The notes: generated by a model from the sequence alone, not told the origin. Shown: positions 35,122 to 44,580, numbered from the stretch's first letter. The stretch is 64,000 nt of DNA from Paeniglutamicibacter kerguelensis (GCF_017876535.1 NZ_JAGIOF010000003.1:1-64000), one strand, 5' to 3'. Made by a program: numbers and translations.

Positions 35122-35996
35122 CGGATAAGCACCTTTTCTTGGGTCCGGTTCGGCTGGGCGGCACCGATGACGCGCTTGCGGTTCTTCATCGCGGTGTTGG
35201 AGTTCGTGAGGCTTGGTTCGTCCGGGAAGTTGGGGTTTGACTTGCCGCCGGTTTTTTCCCGCCATGAGGAAAGGGCTTGGGCGGCGCCCGGTGTCGGTTC
35301 ACCGGGATTCCACTGCCCTTCGGTTTTCTCAGGTCTCGAAGCCTCCGTGGCTTCCTGGCCTTGCGCGTTCTTTTGGTCCCGGGCAACCTCCGCACCCGCG
35401 TCCCCTGCGAGGTTCAGGTGCGCGGCTTCCTCCACGCGCTCCACCTCGGCGCGTTCCCCCGGCTGGGTTGCCTGGGCAACCTTTGCCGCGGCCATGTCCT
35501 GGTCGTGATCCGCGTCCGGGGTCTCATCGCTTTCGGCGTCCAGGCGGTGGCTGGCGAAGTAGTCATCCAGGGCATCCCGCAATGCGGCGTGCCGGTCGGC
35601 CGGCGCGGTGGGGTGGTCGCGGTTGATGTCCTCGACGTTGATGCCAAATTGGTTGCGGATGCGGTCGGCGCCGTCCATGTAGGTGCGTCCGGCCTCCGGG
35701 TGCCGTGCAGCCAGCTCGGCGGCGACGGTCATGCGGTCGGCGATGGATTCCGAACCCGCATTCTTCCAAAATGGCGACGAGGAGAAGTCACGCCGGATTT
35801 GCTCGACCATGGCACGTTCACGAGCGCCATCGGCCAACAATGCAGCGTGGGCGCGCTGCTCCTGCGCCAGCCGCTCTTGCCCCTCCATATGGGAACGCCG
35901 CTGCGCCTGCTCGGCCGCCTGCATCCCGGATCCAAGGATCAATCGTGCAGTGCGTCCAAGGTCTTGGACGATTTCGGTTTCTTCCTGCTCCATCAT
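35118..35996 (-). CDS. Coiled-coil mobilisation accessory protein
   Basis: 292 residues. Residues 1-80 are charged and probably coiled-coil (TARLILGSGMQAAEQAQRRS then HMEGQERLAQEQRAHAALLA). The middle is helical, and the C-terminal 130 residues are acidic, polar and probably disordered. It lies directly downstream of the relaxase, so a relaxosome role is likely. The ATG at 35996 with GAAGG 9 nt upstream is my choice; ATG 36002 is also possible, while the open extension to 36065 overlaps the relaxase. Confidence 0.72.
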   Translation of the reverse strand: MMEQEETEIVQDLGRTARLILGSGMQAAEQAQRRSHMEGQERLAQEQRAHAALLADGARERAMVEQIRRDFSSSPFWKNAGSESIADRMTVAAELAARHPEAGRTYMDGADRIRNQFGINVEDINRDHPTAPADRHAALRDALDDYFASHRLDAESDETPDADHDQDMAAAKVAQATQPGERAEVERVEEAAHLNLAGDAGAEVARDQKNAQGQEATEASRPEKTEGQWNPGEPTPGAAQALSSWREKTGGKSNPNFPDEPSLTNSNTAMKNRKRVIGAAQPNRTQEKVLIR

Positions 35997-36010
35997 GTTC
36001 ATCACCTTCG

Positions 36011-37522
36011 CTAACGTTCGTGCCCACGTTCCGTGGACGTTCCTGGTTGATGGCGAGTGTTCCAATCACGGTAGGGACCATCCGGTGTCTTTGATGGCTG
36101 AGCCCCTGCCCGAACGAGGTTCTCCTTTTCAATCCGCGCCGCCGCGCTGTTCACGATCTGTTCGACCTCGGCCAAGAGTCGGGTGCTGGTGGTGGCCAGC
36201 CGGCGGCGTTCCTGCGCCATCGCACCTTGTGCCATCAGCGTTCCCAAACGGCCGGCCTGCTTGGCAACGGCAAGCCATCCGCGCGTGGAATCCTTGCTGG
36301 CGAAACGTTGCACCATCCGGGCTGCATACCGGGCGTTGCCCTGGCCCTGGGCTGCCCGGGCATAGGTTTCGGATAGCTGGGCGAACCGGCCCGGCTTGTT
36401 GCGTTCGAGCTGCACCGACAGGCGTGCGTAGATGTTGGCCAAGGTGTCCGGACCGGTCTTGTGGCTGACCATGCGTTCTACCTGTGCCTCGGAGAAGCCA
36501 TGCAAGCGGGCCTTGGTGTGTTCACGATCCGCATGCGAGGAATGCAGCGACGCGAGGTAGGCGTTGCCTGCGGCCTTGCCGTCCTCTCCGAAGCGCACGT
36601 TGATGTCCGGCCACCCAAGCGTTGAATCAAGCTTGCTGGGCGCGTACCAGAACGCCGTGGCGCCCTCGTCTCGACCGACGAGGGAAACCTTGTAACCGCG
36701 GACCTCGGTGTTCGATCCACGGGCAAAACTTGGTGCGATGCGCACGCCCAAGTCCTGCGCATGGCGCAGGTATTCCTCGGAGGTGTTGGCCGTGGCCAGG
36801 GCCGCACGAAGGCGGCGGCGCAGCTCGAACTTATCCGAGTACGACGCACCCTGCCGGTCCGCGCGGGCGCGCTCGGCCGGCTTCTCGCCGGCCAGCCCGC
36901 GGCCGACCTCGGCAGACTCCAACCGTGGCAACCCGAACTCCTGCTCGAGCTCCCGGCACACGGTCTGGGTGCGGTGGAAGTCGTTGTGTACGTTGGCCTT
37001 CCCGCCATCCTCGCGCACCATCTGGACCACCAGGTGGATGTGGTCGTTGCCGTTCTTGGAGGCCCCGTGGTGCACCGCCGCCCAACGCGATGACTTGGCC
37101 CCGTCGGGGTCGACAAAACCCATGCGGTTCACGAACTCGTGGGCGATCTTTTCCCACTTCTCGTCATCCAGTGTCCCGTAGCCGGCCTCGACCGCCAGGG
37201 AGCAATGCCAGACCTCGCCGTGGCGTTCCCCGACACGGATCTTCCTGCCCGATTCATCACGCAGAAACTCCTGGGTTTCCCCGTCGCGTGCGTACTCGGG
37301 AACCATCACGGTGGTTCCGTGGATGCGGCGCGGATGATCCAAGACGTAGGAGACCTCGAACGCGTTCGATGCATCAAGAGCGGTGCCAACCGGCACGGCG
37401 AAAGTGACTTGGTCATCCCCGGCAACCAGACGTTGGTTCTCGTGCTCGTTCGCGCGCCCCGGGCCGACCAGGTAGGCCATGAGTCCGTTCATGCGGGCAC
37501 CGCGAGTGACGTTGGGAATCAT
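36011..37522 (-). CDS. MobP-type relaxase
   Basis: 503 residues. It would nick DNA at oriT and lead the strand through the transfer channel. The metal-binding HUH segment is WAAVHHGASKNGNDHIHLVV, with His151/152, His161 and His163. No clear conserved catalytic Tyr motif was recognised in the first 30 residues; Tyr17 in MAYLVGPG is one candidate. The long C-terminal part is helical and basic (LRRRLRAALATANTSEEYLR). Its start overlaps MobC by 4 nt. The coupling protein that should receive it is 16 kb away, beyond cassette A. Confidence 0.9.
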   Translation of the reverse strand: MIPNVTRGARMNGLMAYLVGPGRANEHENQRLVAGDDQVTFAVPVGTALDASNAFEVSYVLDHPRRIHGTTVMVPEYARDGETQEFLRDESGRKIRVGERHGEVWHCSLAVEAGYGTLDDEKWEKIAHEFVNRMGFVDPDGAKSSRWAAVHHGASKNGNDHIHLVVQMVREDGGKANVHNDFHRTQTVCRELEQEFGLPRLESAEVGRGLAGEKPAERARADRQGASYSDKFELRRRLRAALATANTSEEYLRHAQDLGVRIAPSFARGSNTEVRGYKVSLVGRDEGATAFWYAPSKLDSTLGWPDINVRFGEDGKAAGNAYLASLHSSHADREHTKARLHGFSEAQVERMVSHKTGPDTLANIYARLSVQLERNKPGRFAQLSETYARAAQGQGNARYAARMVQRFASKDSTRGWLAVAKQAGRLGTLMAQGAMAQERRRLATTSTRLLAEVEQIVNSAAARIEKENLVRAGAQPSKTPDGPYRDWNTRHQPGTSTERGHER

Positions 37523-37911
37523 GACGGATCATCCGAGATTGCGAGCACTTCCAGGCACTCGTTGATGCGCGTCACCGTGGACCGAAGGTGCGCCAAGGAT
37601 GCGTTCAGTTCGGGGGCGATTTCGCCGGTCGCATTCGCGGCCCGGGCAATCTGGTTGATGTTGTTCCCCGCCGCGGCAAGGCCGCGCTGCAACGTGAAAA
37701 GAGCGGTCAAAAGGTCCCGGCGCTCCTTCAGGGTTTCACCCGAGAAAGACGACAGCGTGCTTTCAACCAACAGACGCGGAACGCTGACCCCAAGCTCGGT
37801 TGCATGGACACGCAATGCGGCATCCTGGGCAACCGACAACTTCACCACACGGCGAGTCATCCGGCCACCGGGAACATTCGCCTGACGCTTACGGTCCATG
37901 CCATCGCGCAT
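37519..37911 (-). CDS. mobC: MobC-like relaxosome protein
   Basis: 130 residues. The basic N-terminus (MDRKRQANVPGGRMTRRVVKLS) is followed by a strand-helix region and the MobC signature LAAAGNNINQIARAANATGEI near residue 80-100. It would bind oriT and assist the relaxase. The ATG at 37911 follows GGAGGTG by 6 nt; the longer GTG start at 37941 has no ribosome binding site. First gene of the leftward mobilisation operon. Confidence 0.87.
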   Translation of the reverse strand: MRDGMDRKRQANVPGGRMTRRVVKLSVAQDAALRVHATELGVSVPRLLVESTLSSFSGETLKERRDLLTALFTLQRGLAAAGNNINQIARAANATGEIAPELNASLAHLRSTVTRINECLEVLAISDDPS

Positions 37912-37938
37912 CCCCGCCACCTCCGCCCAGTGCAACGC

Positions 37939-38020
37939 CACTTGAAACCAATTCTGGGTTCAAGTGTTCCAGACAAGTGAGACGCAGTAAAGCACGACAA
38001 GCGACTTAGGGCACCTAAGT
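37939..38020. other. Candidate oriT region
   Basis: Directly upstream of mobC. Two inverted repeats are present: CACTTGAA/TTCAAGTG at 37939-37966 and ACTTAGG-GCA-CCTAAGT at 38004-38020. CAAGTG recurs at about 37974-37979. Position next to mobC and the relaxase, together with the hairpins, fits an origin of transfer; the nick site cannot be placed. The following stretch to 38185 shows no other feature. Confidence 0.5.
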
Positions 38021-38185
38021 CTATAGCTTGCTCCGTCGTTTCTGGTCACGCGACCCTGGAATCTGATGTCGTGGATGCTTTCAAAACGGGGTGCTCTGTG
38101 GGTAGCCTGAAGGGGAAATGTCCTGTCACAGAACGGGCCGAGGCCGGCGACAGCACCGGATGCCGAATGAATCGGAGATGATCAC

Positions 38186-38470
38186 ATGAGCGATGCAGCA
38201 ACCCGCATCCTGGAACAACTTCAAGCACAAAATGACCTGCGCATGCAGGCGGCCAACGAGATTGCCCAGGCCGTCGCAGCACGCGTACAAGCCGAACAGA
38301 ACCTACTCACAGCGCAAGCCACAGAAAAGCAGGCTTTCACCAACGCGCTGAAGAAGGGCTGGACGCAACAGGAGCTGAACAAGATCAGCCCCGCGCGCGC
38401 CACCCGCAAGCGCACCAAGAAAAACACTGTATCGACCGATGACAGCACTGGAAGTGCACCGACCGAATAG
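38186..38470 (+). CDS. Small coiled-coil protein
   Basis: 94 residues. A helical N-terminal two thirds rich in Gln and Ala (RILEQLQAQNDLRMQAANEI and onward) is followed by a basic C-terminus (ATRKRTKKN). GGAGATG lies before the ATG, and a strong terminator follows, so it is a separate transcription unit. The function is unknown; a small DNA-binding or nucleoid-associated protein is possible. Confidence 0.7.
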   Translation: MSDAATRILEQLQAQNDLRMQAANEIAQAVAARVQAEQNLLTAQATEKQAFTNALKKGWTQQELNKISPARATRKRTKKNTVSTDDSTGSAPTE

Positions 38471-38481
38471 TGTGCCAACGC

Positions 38482-38524
38482 AGAAGTGGGGGCAAGATCC
38501 TATTTGGATCTTGTCCCCACTTCT
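38482..38524 (+). terminator. Terminator of the small coiled-coil gene
   Basis: A 19-bp stem with a single G-T mismatch (AGAAGTGGGGGCAAGATCC and partner) and a 5-nt loop TATTT, 11 nt beyond the stop codon, followed by TTACT. Confidence 0.82.
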
Positions 38525-38706
38525 TACTCCCGGGGTACTTCGCCAGCCCCCTGCCCACAGGTGCACAGCGCAAGAAAATTCCTCCGGTCTTGCCGCTGCA
38601 CACATGATGGACAGCGGGACCCAAACGACCGCCCGCACACAAGCCACAAGTTACCCACGTACCCCAACTCGCCACCCATAATCGTGGCATGTGCACGGCC
38701 TCACCG

Positions 38707-39681
38707 TCAGGCGGGGACTACTTGTTCCTCCGCTCGCCCAATGCAGCCTTGGAAACCGCTGCGAATCGCAGGATCATCGAGGTCACTGCCGATGACCACC
38801 ACTCCCCGTTGTCCGTCCACACCTATTTCCGTGGCATCTTCCAGGGTGATGAGCCCTGAGACCACATGGACAATGAGATCGCGGCTTTCGCCGGCCCGGA
38901 AGACCTTCACAATCCCCTTGACCCTGATTACCGTCGGGGGCAGCCCGCCCAGCCAGGAACGGAATTTGTCCTCGTCCAGGGTCAGTTCGGATGTCAGGCT
39001 GATGCTCGTCATCGACCTCCCGTGTGCGGCATGCGGAACGTGCTCCCCGCGAAGTGACGGGCTGGATTCCGCCGCCTCCATGCGGGGTGGGTAGGCAAGC
39101 AAATCGGCAAGGTCCAAGGAAGCCCTGACGGCCACCAGCACGGGGGCCGATGGGTTCAACAATTCCAATCCGGCACGAATTTGTTCGACCTCCTGGGGAC
39201 TGACCAGGTCGGTCTTGTTGAGCACCAAAAGGTCGGCGTGCGTTATCTGGTTGTAGGCGGCCTCGGCATGCTCGAGGTTCCTATCGAAGTTTGCCGCATC
39301 CACGAGCGTGACGGTTTGCTGCAGGTGCAGGGCATCCGAGAGCGGCGGACTGACCAGTCTCTCAATGACGGGCCCGGGATCGGCGAGCCCGCTGCTTTCC
39401 AGCAGGATATGGTCTAGCGGCTTGCCACTAGAGGCGAGGGCACTCAGTGCCCCTTCGAGGTCGCCCCGGCTGGCGCAGCAAACACACCCGTTAGCCAGTT
39501 CGACGATGTCCATCCCCTCACTGCGGGAAATCAGGGATCCGTCAATGGGGAGTTCGCCGAATTCATTGACGACCACCCCCACCCGGAGCCCTTCCTTTTG
39601 CTGGAGAAGCCGGTTGACCAGTGTGGTCTTGCCGCTTCCAAGGAATCCAGTGATGAACGTTACCGGGATAGCTGACTGCAT
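38707..39681 (-). CDS. CobW/COG0523-family metal-chaperone GTPase
   Basis: 324 residues. Walker A GFLGSGKTT is at 12-20, the metal-binding GCVCC at 65-69, and LNKTDL is the guanine-recognition motif. The CobW_C domain is at the end (VIRVKGIVKVFRAG). COG0523 proteins deliver metal to partner enzymes. Here the gene is the last in a run with two metal-dependent amidohydrolases, so it may load them with zinc or another metal. The ATG at 39681 is preceded by GGGAGAGG; the frame extends upstream but overlaps the M20 gene. Confidence 0.9.
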   Translation of the reverse strand: MQSAIPVTFITGFLGSGKTTLVNRLLQQKEGLRVGVVVNEFGELPIDGSLISRSEGMDIVELANGCVCCASRGDLEGALSALASSGKPLDHILLESSGLADPGPVIERLVSPPLSDALHLQQTVTLVDAANFDRNLEHAEAAYNQITHADLLVLNKTDLVSPQEVEQIRAGLELLNPSAPVLVAVRASLDLADLLAYPPRMEAAESSPSLRGEHVPHAAHGRSMTSISLTSELTLDEDKFRSWLGGLPPTVIRVKGIVKVFRAGESRDLIVHVVSGLITLEDATEIGVDGQRGVVVIGSDLDDPAIRSGFQGCIGRAEEQVVPA

Positions 39682-39685
39682 GGAC

Positions 39686-40885
39686 CTAACCTCTCCCTTC
39701 GGCGAGAGCCGGGGTCTTTCCCAGAAGACTCTCGCGCACACTCTTTTGACTGGCGGCATCGGCAATGGTTGCCGCCAGCGCTTGGGCCCCGTCGGCCACT
39801 GAACTATCGGCGATAGGCGTGGCACAGGCCGCCGTGAATTCTGGCTGGTGGTTAACAACAGGCCAGGTCCCCAGGCCGATGAACGGCTGGATGGTGGGCA
39901 TGACCTGCGAGACATTGCCGACATCGCTGGAGGCCAAGAATCCATTCATATTGGGGTCATGGCTAAAGTCCCTGCCCAAGGCCTCGGCATTCTCGCGGTA
40001 GAGCCCGGCCAGGACCGGATCGGACCTCAGTTCCGCGTAGTTCCGCCCACCTCCGCTGAATCCGTGCGAGCACCCCGTGGCTCGTGCACCTCCCTCGAAA
40101 CAGGATTTGACTCTGTTCTCCAGTTCGGCAAGCTGGGCAACGTTCGTTGACCGCAGGACATAATCAGCGGTGGTCCGGGCCGGGATGATGTTGGGTGCTT
40201 CACCGCCATGGGTGGTGTAGCCGCTGATCCTGTCTTCCTTGCCAATGTGTTGCCGGAGAAGCCCGAGCGCTACCTGGGCAACGGTTAGTGCGTCGGCAGC
40301 GTTGCGTCCTTGCTCGGGGGCCGCCGATGCGTGTGCCGCCACCCCCGTCATTTCCACCTGTAGTCTGCTGGCTGCGATCATCTGGGGTGCGGCAACCTCG
40401 AAGGGTGTCGGATGGACCATGAGTGCGGCATGGATGCCATCGAATCCCCCTCGCTCGAGCATGAGGAGCTTGCCGCCGGCAGCAAGACGTTCTTCTGCCG
40501 GTGTGCCCAACACCGTTAGGGTGATCCCCAACTCATCGACGAAGGGTGCCAGGGCTGCCGCGGCCGCGAAGGCCGTCGCGGCAATCAGGTTGTGGCCGCA
40601 GGCATGGCCCATGCCTGGGAGTGCGTCGTACTCCGCCAGCAGGGCAATGTTGAGGTCTCCGGTGCCAATGGAAGCGCGGAAGGCAGTCGGCAACCCACAG
40701 ATACCGGACTCAACCGTGTAGCCTGCCCCATCCAGCGCTTCACTCATCCAGCGGCTGGCTTTCTCCTCCTCAAATCCGATCTCCGGGTTGGAGTGGATGC
40801 GGTGGCTGAGGCTGACGGCATCGTTGTGTACCAGGGAGATCCGTTTGTCGAGATGCCGCTTGACGGCGTGTGGATCAGCGTTCAT
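39686..40885 (-). CDS. M20D-type amidohydrolase
   Basis: 399 residues of the M20D group (aminoacylase, IAA-amino-acid and p-aminobenzoyl-glutamate hydrolases). GMGHACGHN near residue 93-101 holds metal ligands, PAEE near 129-132 the catalytic Glu, and TGVAAHASAAPEQGRNAADA the dimerisation domain. It would hydrolyse an amide bond of an N-acyl amino acid-like compound. The ATG at 40885 follows GGAGGTG by 9 nt and overlaps the preceding gene. Confidence 0.87.
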   Translation of the reverse strand: MNADPHAVKRHLDKRISLVHNDAVSLSHRIHSNPEIGFEEEKASRWMSEALDGAGYTVESGICGLPTAFRASIGTGDLNIALLAEYDALPGMGHACGHNLIAATAFAAAAALAPFVDELGITLTVLGTPAEERLAAGGKLLMLERGGFDGIHAALMVHPTPFEVAAPQMIAASRLQVEMTGVAAHASAAPEQGRNAADALTVAQVALGLLRQHIGKEDRISGYTTHGGEAPNIIPARTTADYVLRSTNVAQLAELENRVKSCFEGGARATGCSHGFSGGGRNYAELRSDPVLAGLYRENAEALGRDFSHDPNMNGFLASSDVGNVSQVMPTIQPFIGLGTWPVVNHQPEFTAACATPIADSSVADGAQALAATIADAASQKSVRESLLGKTPALAEGRG

Positions 40886-42563
40886 GGACAAGTTCACCTC
40901 CGACGTAGGTCTGCAACACTTGCAGTTCGGCGATTTCCTGGTCGGCGCAGGTCAGGATGTCGCGGTCAAGGACAGTGAAGTCGGCAAGTTTGCCGAGCTC
41001 AATCGAACCGCGCACGTCTTCCTGCCAGCAGGCGTAGGCGTTGTTGATCGTGTACATGCGCAGCATTTGTTCGCGGGTGATCTGTTGGCCGGGAAGCAGC
41101 ACCCCGGCCATGGTGTCCCCGGTGAGTGCCGAGTACTGGCTGAGGAAGGGACGATCCGGATCGTAGACCACTGCCGGGTTGTCCGAGCCGCCGGTGACCG
41201 TCAGCCCTCCGTCCATCCAGGACTTGATGGGCATCCCCCAGTCGCGCACGGTGCGCCGCCACGGATCCGTATCTGACATTTTGGCGATGCGGACTTGTTC
41301 CATGATCTCGTTCATGCGCATGGAGCGGGCCGAGGCGTAGTAGGCCAAAAGGGAATTGGAGGCGATAATTGCCCCGAGTTTGCGTGCCCGCTCGTAGTGC
41401 TGAGGTTCCTGGAGACCGAATCCGTGCTCGAAGCTGATGCGTCGGCCGGCGATCGGGTTTTCCATGGCGGCTTCCTCGAGGGCGGTCAATACCGTTTCCG
41501 TTGAATCACCGGATCCTCCCGTATTGATATGAATGGCCATGTTCCAGTTGCGGCGGTTGTATTCGTTGATGATGAACTTCAGCTTTTCCTTGCTGTGGGC
41601 CCACCACCCGTCGTTGACAGCGACGATTTTGATCCCGTTCAGCCGCAGCATCGAGTCACCCAAGTGCTGCTTGGGACCGAAATATGAATTCAGGGAATTG
41701 AGGATCTCATCCTCGGACATGTAGCGCGCGGGCAGGCCGAGCAGGACATCCGTGCGGATCTTGAGCAAGCCACGCCGATGGGCCTCGGTAAGGGCCTCGA
41801 GTTCGTCAATCGATGTCCCCATGTCGCGTACCCCCACGACGCCACATTGGTGGTAAATCTTCTGCTGGGCCATCATCGCCTTGATTTGGGTTTCCTGGTC
41901 GAAGTACAGGAAGTCCCATTTCTTGATGGGCTGGTTGTTGACCTTCCACCAAGCCTTGCGGGCCATGTCGCCGGCCCCGGCGATCAGGTGTCCGGTCGGC
42001 TCGCCGTCGTTGTCACGCACGATCCAGCCTTCAGGTTCTGTGGGGTTTTCGGTATCGCGTGTAATGCCGGCCAGGCGCAGTGCGTAACTGTTGCAGATCA
42101 CATTCTTCCCGGACTGGAAGATGTATACGGGGTGGTCGGGTGAGACCTTGTCCAGGTCATGCCGGGTGGGGAAACGCCCGTCTTTCAGAGCCCCGCGGTA
42201 CATGCAGGAGGTTCCGATCCATTCCCCCGCAGGGGTCGCGTCGACGCGGGCCTTGATCTCCCGGAGGATCTCATCGATGGATTGGAGGGTGGCAATGTTG
42301 ACCTTGGCTTCCCCGTCCAGGGCATCCATGCCGGCCAGGGAGAAGTGGACGTGGTTGTCCATCTGTCCGGGCACCAGCGTCTTGCCGCCCAAATCCACGC
42401 GCTTGGTCCGTTTGCCGGCCAGCTGGGAGACTTCGTCGGTGCCTCCAATGGCGACGATCTTCCCGTCATAGACCGCCACGGCCTCGGCGGTGGAGAACTC
42501 CTTGTCGACGGTCACGATGTTTCCGTTGGTCAGAATCAAGTCAGGTGCGAATTCGATGGTCAT
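40875..42563 (-). CDS. Amidohydrolase family 3 (YtcJ-like)
   Basis: 562 residues. VDLGGKTLVPGQMDNHVHFSL is the N-terminal metal site (His71, His73). ISFEHGF and GGSDNPAV are later metal/catalytic segments, and ELGKLADFTVLDRDIL closes the composite domain. YtcJ-like enzymes hydrolyse amides, ureas or formamides, mostly with unknown substrates. Second enzyme gene after the symporter in the IclR-linked operon. Confidence 0.88.
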   Translation of the reverse strand: MTIEFAPDLILTNGNIVTVDKEFSTAEAVAVYDGKIVAIGGTDEVSQLAGKRTKRVDLGGKTLVPGQMDNHVHFSLAGMDALDGEAKVNIATLQSIDEILREIKARVDATPAGEWIGTSCMYRGALKDGRFPTRHDLDKVSPDHPVYIFQSGKNVICNSYALRLAGITRDTENPTEPEGWIVRDNDGEPTGHLIAGAGDMARKAWWKVNNQPIKKWDFLYFDQETQIKAMMAQQKIYHQCGVVGVRDMGTSIDELEALTEAHRRGLLKIRTDVLLGLPARYMSEDEILNSLNSYFGPKQHLGDSMLRLNGIKIVAVNDGWWAHSKEKLKFIINEYNRRNWNMAIHINTGGSGDSTETVLTALEEAAMENPIAGRRISFEHGFGLQEPQHYERARKLGAIIASNSLLAYYASARSMRMNEIMEQVRIAKMSDTDPWRRTVRDWGMPIKSWMDGGLTVTGGSDNPAVVYDPDRPFLSQYSALTGDTMAGVLLPGQQITREQMLRMYTINNAYACWQEDVRGSIELGKLADFTVLDRDILTCADQEIAELQVLQTYVGGELVHER

Positions 42564-42616
42564 GCTCTTACCTTCTTTCGTGGAACCTTTTTTGGTGGCG
42601 TAAAGCTTCGGTGAAC

Positions 42617-44245
42617 CTATTCGGAGTTGGCCCCGCTCAAGGCGCGGACTTCGAGTGCGTCGTAGCCTTCCTCAGCTGCAACATCGCGCTTGGACAATGC
42701 GCCAATGATCGCAAAGAGGAAACCTGCCGGCACGGATACCAGCCCAGGATTGGTGAGTGGGAACCAGCTGAAGTCGACGGAGGCAAACAGGGATCTGTCT
42801 GTTCCGGAAACGGTCGGGGAGAAGACGACCAGCAGCACTGCCGTGACCAGTCCTCCGTAGATGCCCCAGAGTGCGCCTCGAGTGTTGAACCTTCGCCAGA
42901 AGAGGTTCAGGATCAACGAGGGTACGTGGGCGGAAGCGGCGATCGCGAGACCCAGTCCGACGATGAAGCCGATGTTCAGGTTCTGGACGGTAAGACTGAT
43001 GACGATGGCGGCAAATCCAATGACGACTGCGGCTATCCGGGCGACCTTTACCACTTGCGCATCGGTGACCTGGCCGCGCTTGATCACATTTCCATAGAGA
43101 TCGTGCGAGAAGGTGGTGATGGCGGAGACCATGATGCCTGCCACCACGGCCAGGATCGTCGCGAAGGCCACGGCGGAGAATACGGCCATGAAAATGTTTC
43201 CATTCAATGTTCCGGCGCCCCCGCCCAGTTCCTGGGCAAGCAGGATGGCGGCGGTATTGCCACCCGCGCTCGAGGCCGTAATCGCTGCTACGCCCACCAA
43301 GGCGGCTGCTCCCAGCCCCATGATCAGGACCACGGCGACGGTGAATATCGATTCGATTCCGAAGAGCCAAAGGGCGGATGAACGGGCAGTCTTGTCGTCG
43401 CTCACGGTGTAGAAGCGCTGGAAGACGTGGGGAAGTCCGATAAAGGCCAGGGTCACGCCGATTCCGAGGCTCAGCAGGTCCAAGGGGTTCTTGTACTGGA
43501 GGCCGGCTTCCAGGAACTGTGGACCGTGCCCGCTACCTCCGGCTGCCGCGGTGAGCAGGGCACCGAAATCGAACTCGAAACGGATCAGGACCATCACCGC
43601 CATGAGCGACACGATGCCCATGAGGATGACCGCCTTGATGATCTGTACCCACGTGGCGCCCCGCATCCCACCGAAGACTGCATAGATGGTCATCAAGATG
43701 CCAACGACCACGATCGTTGCGTTCTTGACGCCAGGTCCTTCGGCTCCGATCAAGAGTGCGAGCAGGGCCCCGGCACCGACCATTTGGGCGATGAGGTAGA
43801 ACAGGGAAATCGTGAGGGAAGACATGCCCCCCGCTAGTTTCACGCGCCGTTCATTCATCCGGAAGGACAAGACATCCGACACCGTGAAACGTCCCGTGTT
43901 ACGCAGGAATCCGGCCAGCAGCAACAACAGTACGAATGCCACCACGTTGGCAATGCCGAACATGAAGCCGTCGAACCCGAAGAGGGAGACCAGGCCGACG
44001 CTGCCCAAGACGGCTGAGGCGGAGAGCGAATCTCCGGCCATGGCCAGTCCGTTCTGCCTGCCGGTCAGACCTCGGCCGGCCGTAAAGAACTCGTCGCGGG
44101 ACTTGCGGTGGCGTGCAGCCCACGCTGTGATGCCGAAGGTCATGACGATGATGGCCAGGAAAAGCCCGAGCATTAGTGGCCTGCTGCTATCCATTCCTGA
44201 CGCAGCCACCTGAGTCGGAGCAGCTGCGGTGGTTGTCGGTATCAT
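42617..44245 (-). CDS. Sodium:solute symporter (SSS, ActP-like)
   Basis: 542 residues with about 13 membrane helices. FFTAGRGLTGRQNGLAMAGDSLSASAVLG near residue 50-78 is the SSS signature region near the sodium site, as in acetate/monocarboxylate permeases. The start overlaps the DUF485 gene (ATGA), the pairing known from the yjcH-actP operon. It probably imports a small carboxylate or the acyl part released by the co-encoded hydrolases. Confidence 0.91.
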   Translation of the reverse strand: MIPTTTAAAPTQVAASGMDSSRPLMLGLFLAIIVMTFGITAWAARHRKSRDEFFTAGRGLTGRQNGLAMAGDSLSASAVLGSVGLVSLFGFDGFMFGIANVVAFVLLLLLAGFLRNTGRFTVSDVLSFRMNERRVKLAGGMSSLTISLFYLIAQMVGAGALLALLIGAEGPGVKNATIVVVGILMTIYAVFGGMRGATWVQIIKAVILMGIVSLMAVMVLIRFEFDFGALLTAAAGGSGHGPQFLEAGLQYKNPLDLLSLGIGVTLAFIGLPHVFQRFYTVSDDKTARSSALWLFGIESIFTVAVVLIMGLGAAALVGVAAITASSAGGNTAAILLAQELGGGAGTLNGNIFMAVFSAVAFATILAVVAGIMVSAITTFSHDLYGNVIKRGQVTDAQVVKVARIAAVVIGFAAIVISLTVQNLNIGFIVGLGLAIAASAHVPSLILNLFWRRFNTRGALWGIYGGLVTAVLLVVFSPTVSGTDRSLFASVDFSWFPLTNPGLVSVPAGFLFAIIGALSKRDVAAEEGYDALEVRALSGANSE

Positions 44246-44580
44246 TTCTCCCCCTTGACGGCGCTTTGCCGCATCTTGGCGATCAGTGCCTCGTTGGCTC
44301 GTGAGTGCCTCACGAACATGACTGCAACGATTAGTGCTACAAAGACTTGGGACCAAACGAATATGAAGCCGAGGTTGATTGGCCCGATGACTGAGACGGC
44401 CATCATTTTCGGTGCGTAGCCCACGGCCCAGAACAGCAGAATGGCCCATACCCACACCACCGCCCCGGCGGTGAAAGTGAAGTTCCTGGACCGCTTCCGC
44501 AGTTCAGTGAACTCGGGGGTTGCACGCAGGTCTACAACACTGGGATCGGCTCGCACAACACTGGCATCTTGACTGGACAT
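44242..44580 (-). CDS. DUF485 membrane protein
   Basis: 112 residues with two membrane helices (FTAGAVVWVWAILLFWAVGY and LGFIFVWSQVFVALIVAVMFV) and the F-x-x-L-x-R-R/K start of DUF485 proteins (PEFTELRKRSRNFTF). It accompanies the SSS symporter and probably stabilises it. GGAGAGGACAACG lies before the ATG at 44580. First gene of the operon opposite IclR. Confidence 0.9.
   Translation of the reverse strand: MSSQDASVVRADPSVVDLRATPEFTELRKRSRNFTFTAGAVVWVWAILLFWAVGYAPKMMAVSVIGPINLGFIFVWSQVFVALIVAVMFVRHSRANEALIAKMRQSAVKGEK

Noticed and set aside
20435..38500. Insertion sequences or integrase at the edges of cassette A
   Set aside because: No transposase or integrase frame with catalytic motifs was found on either strand at the edges.
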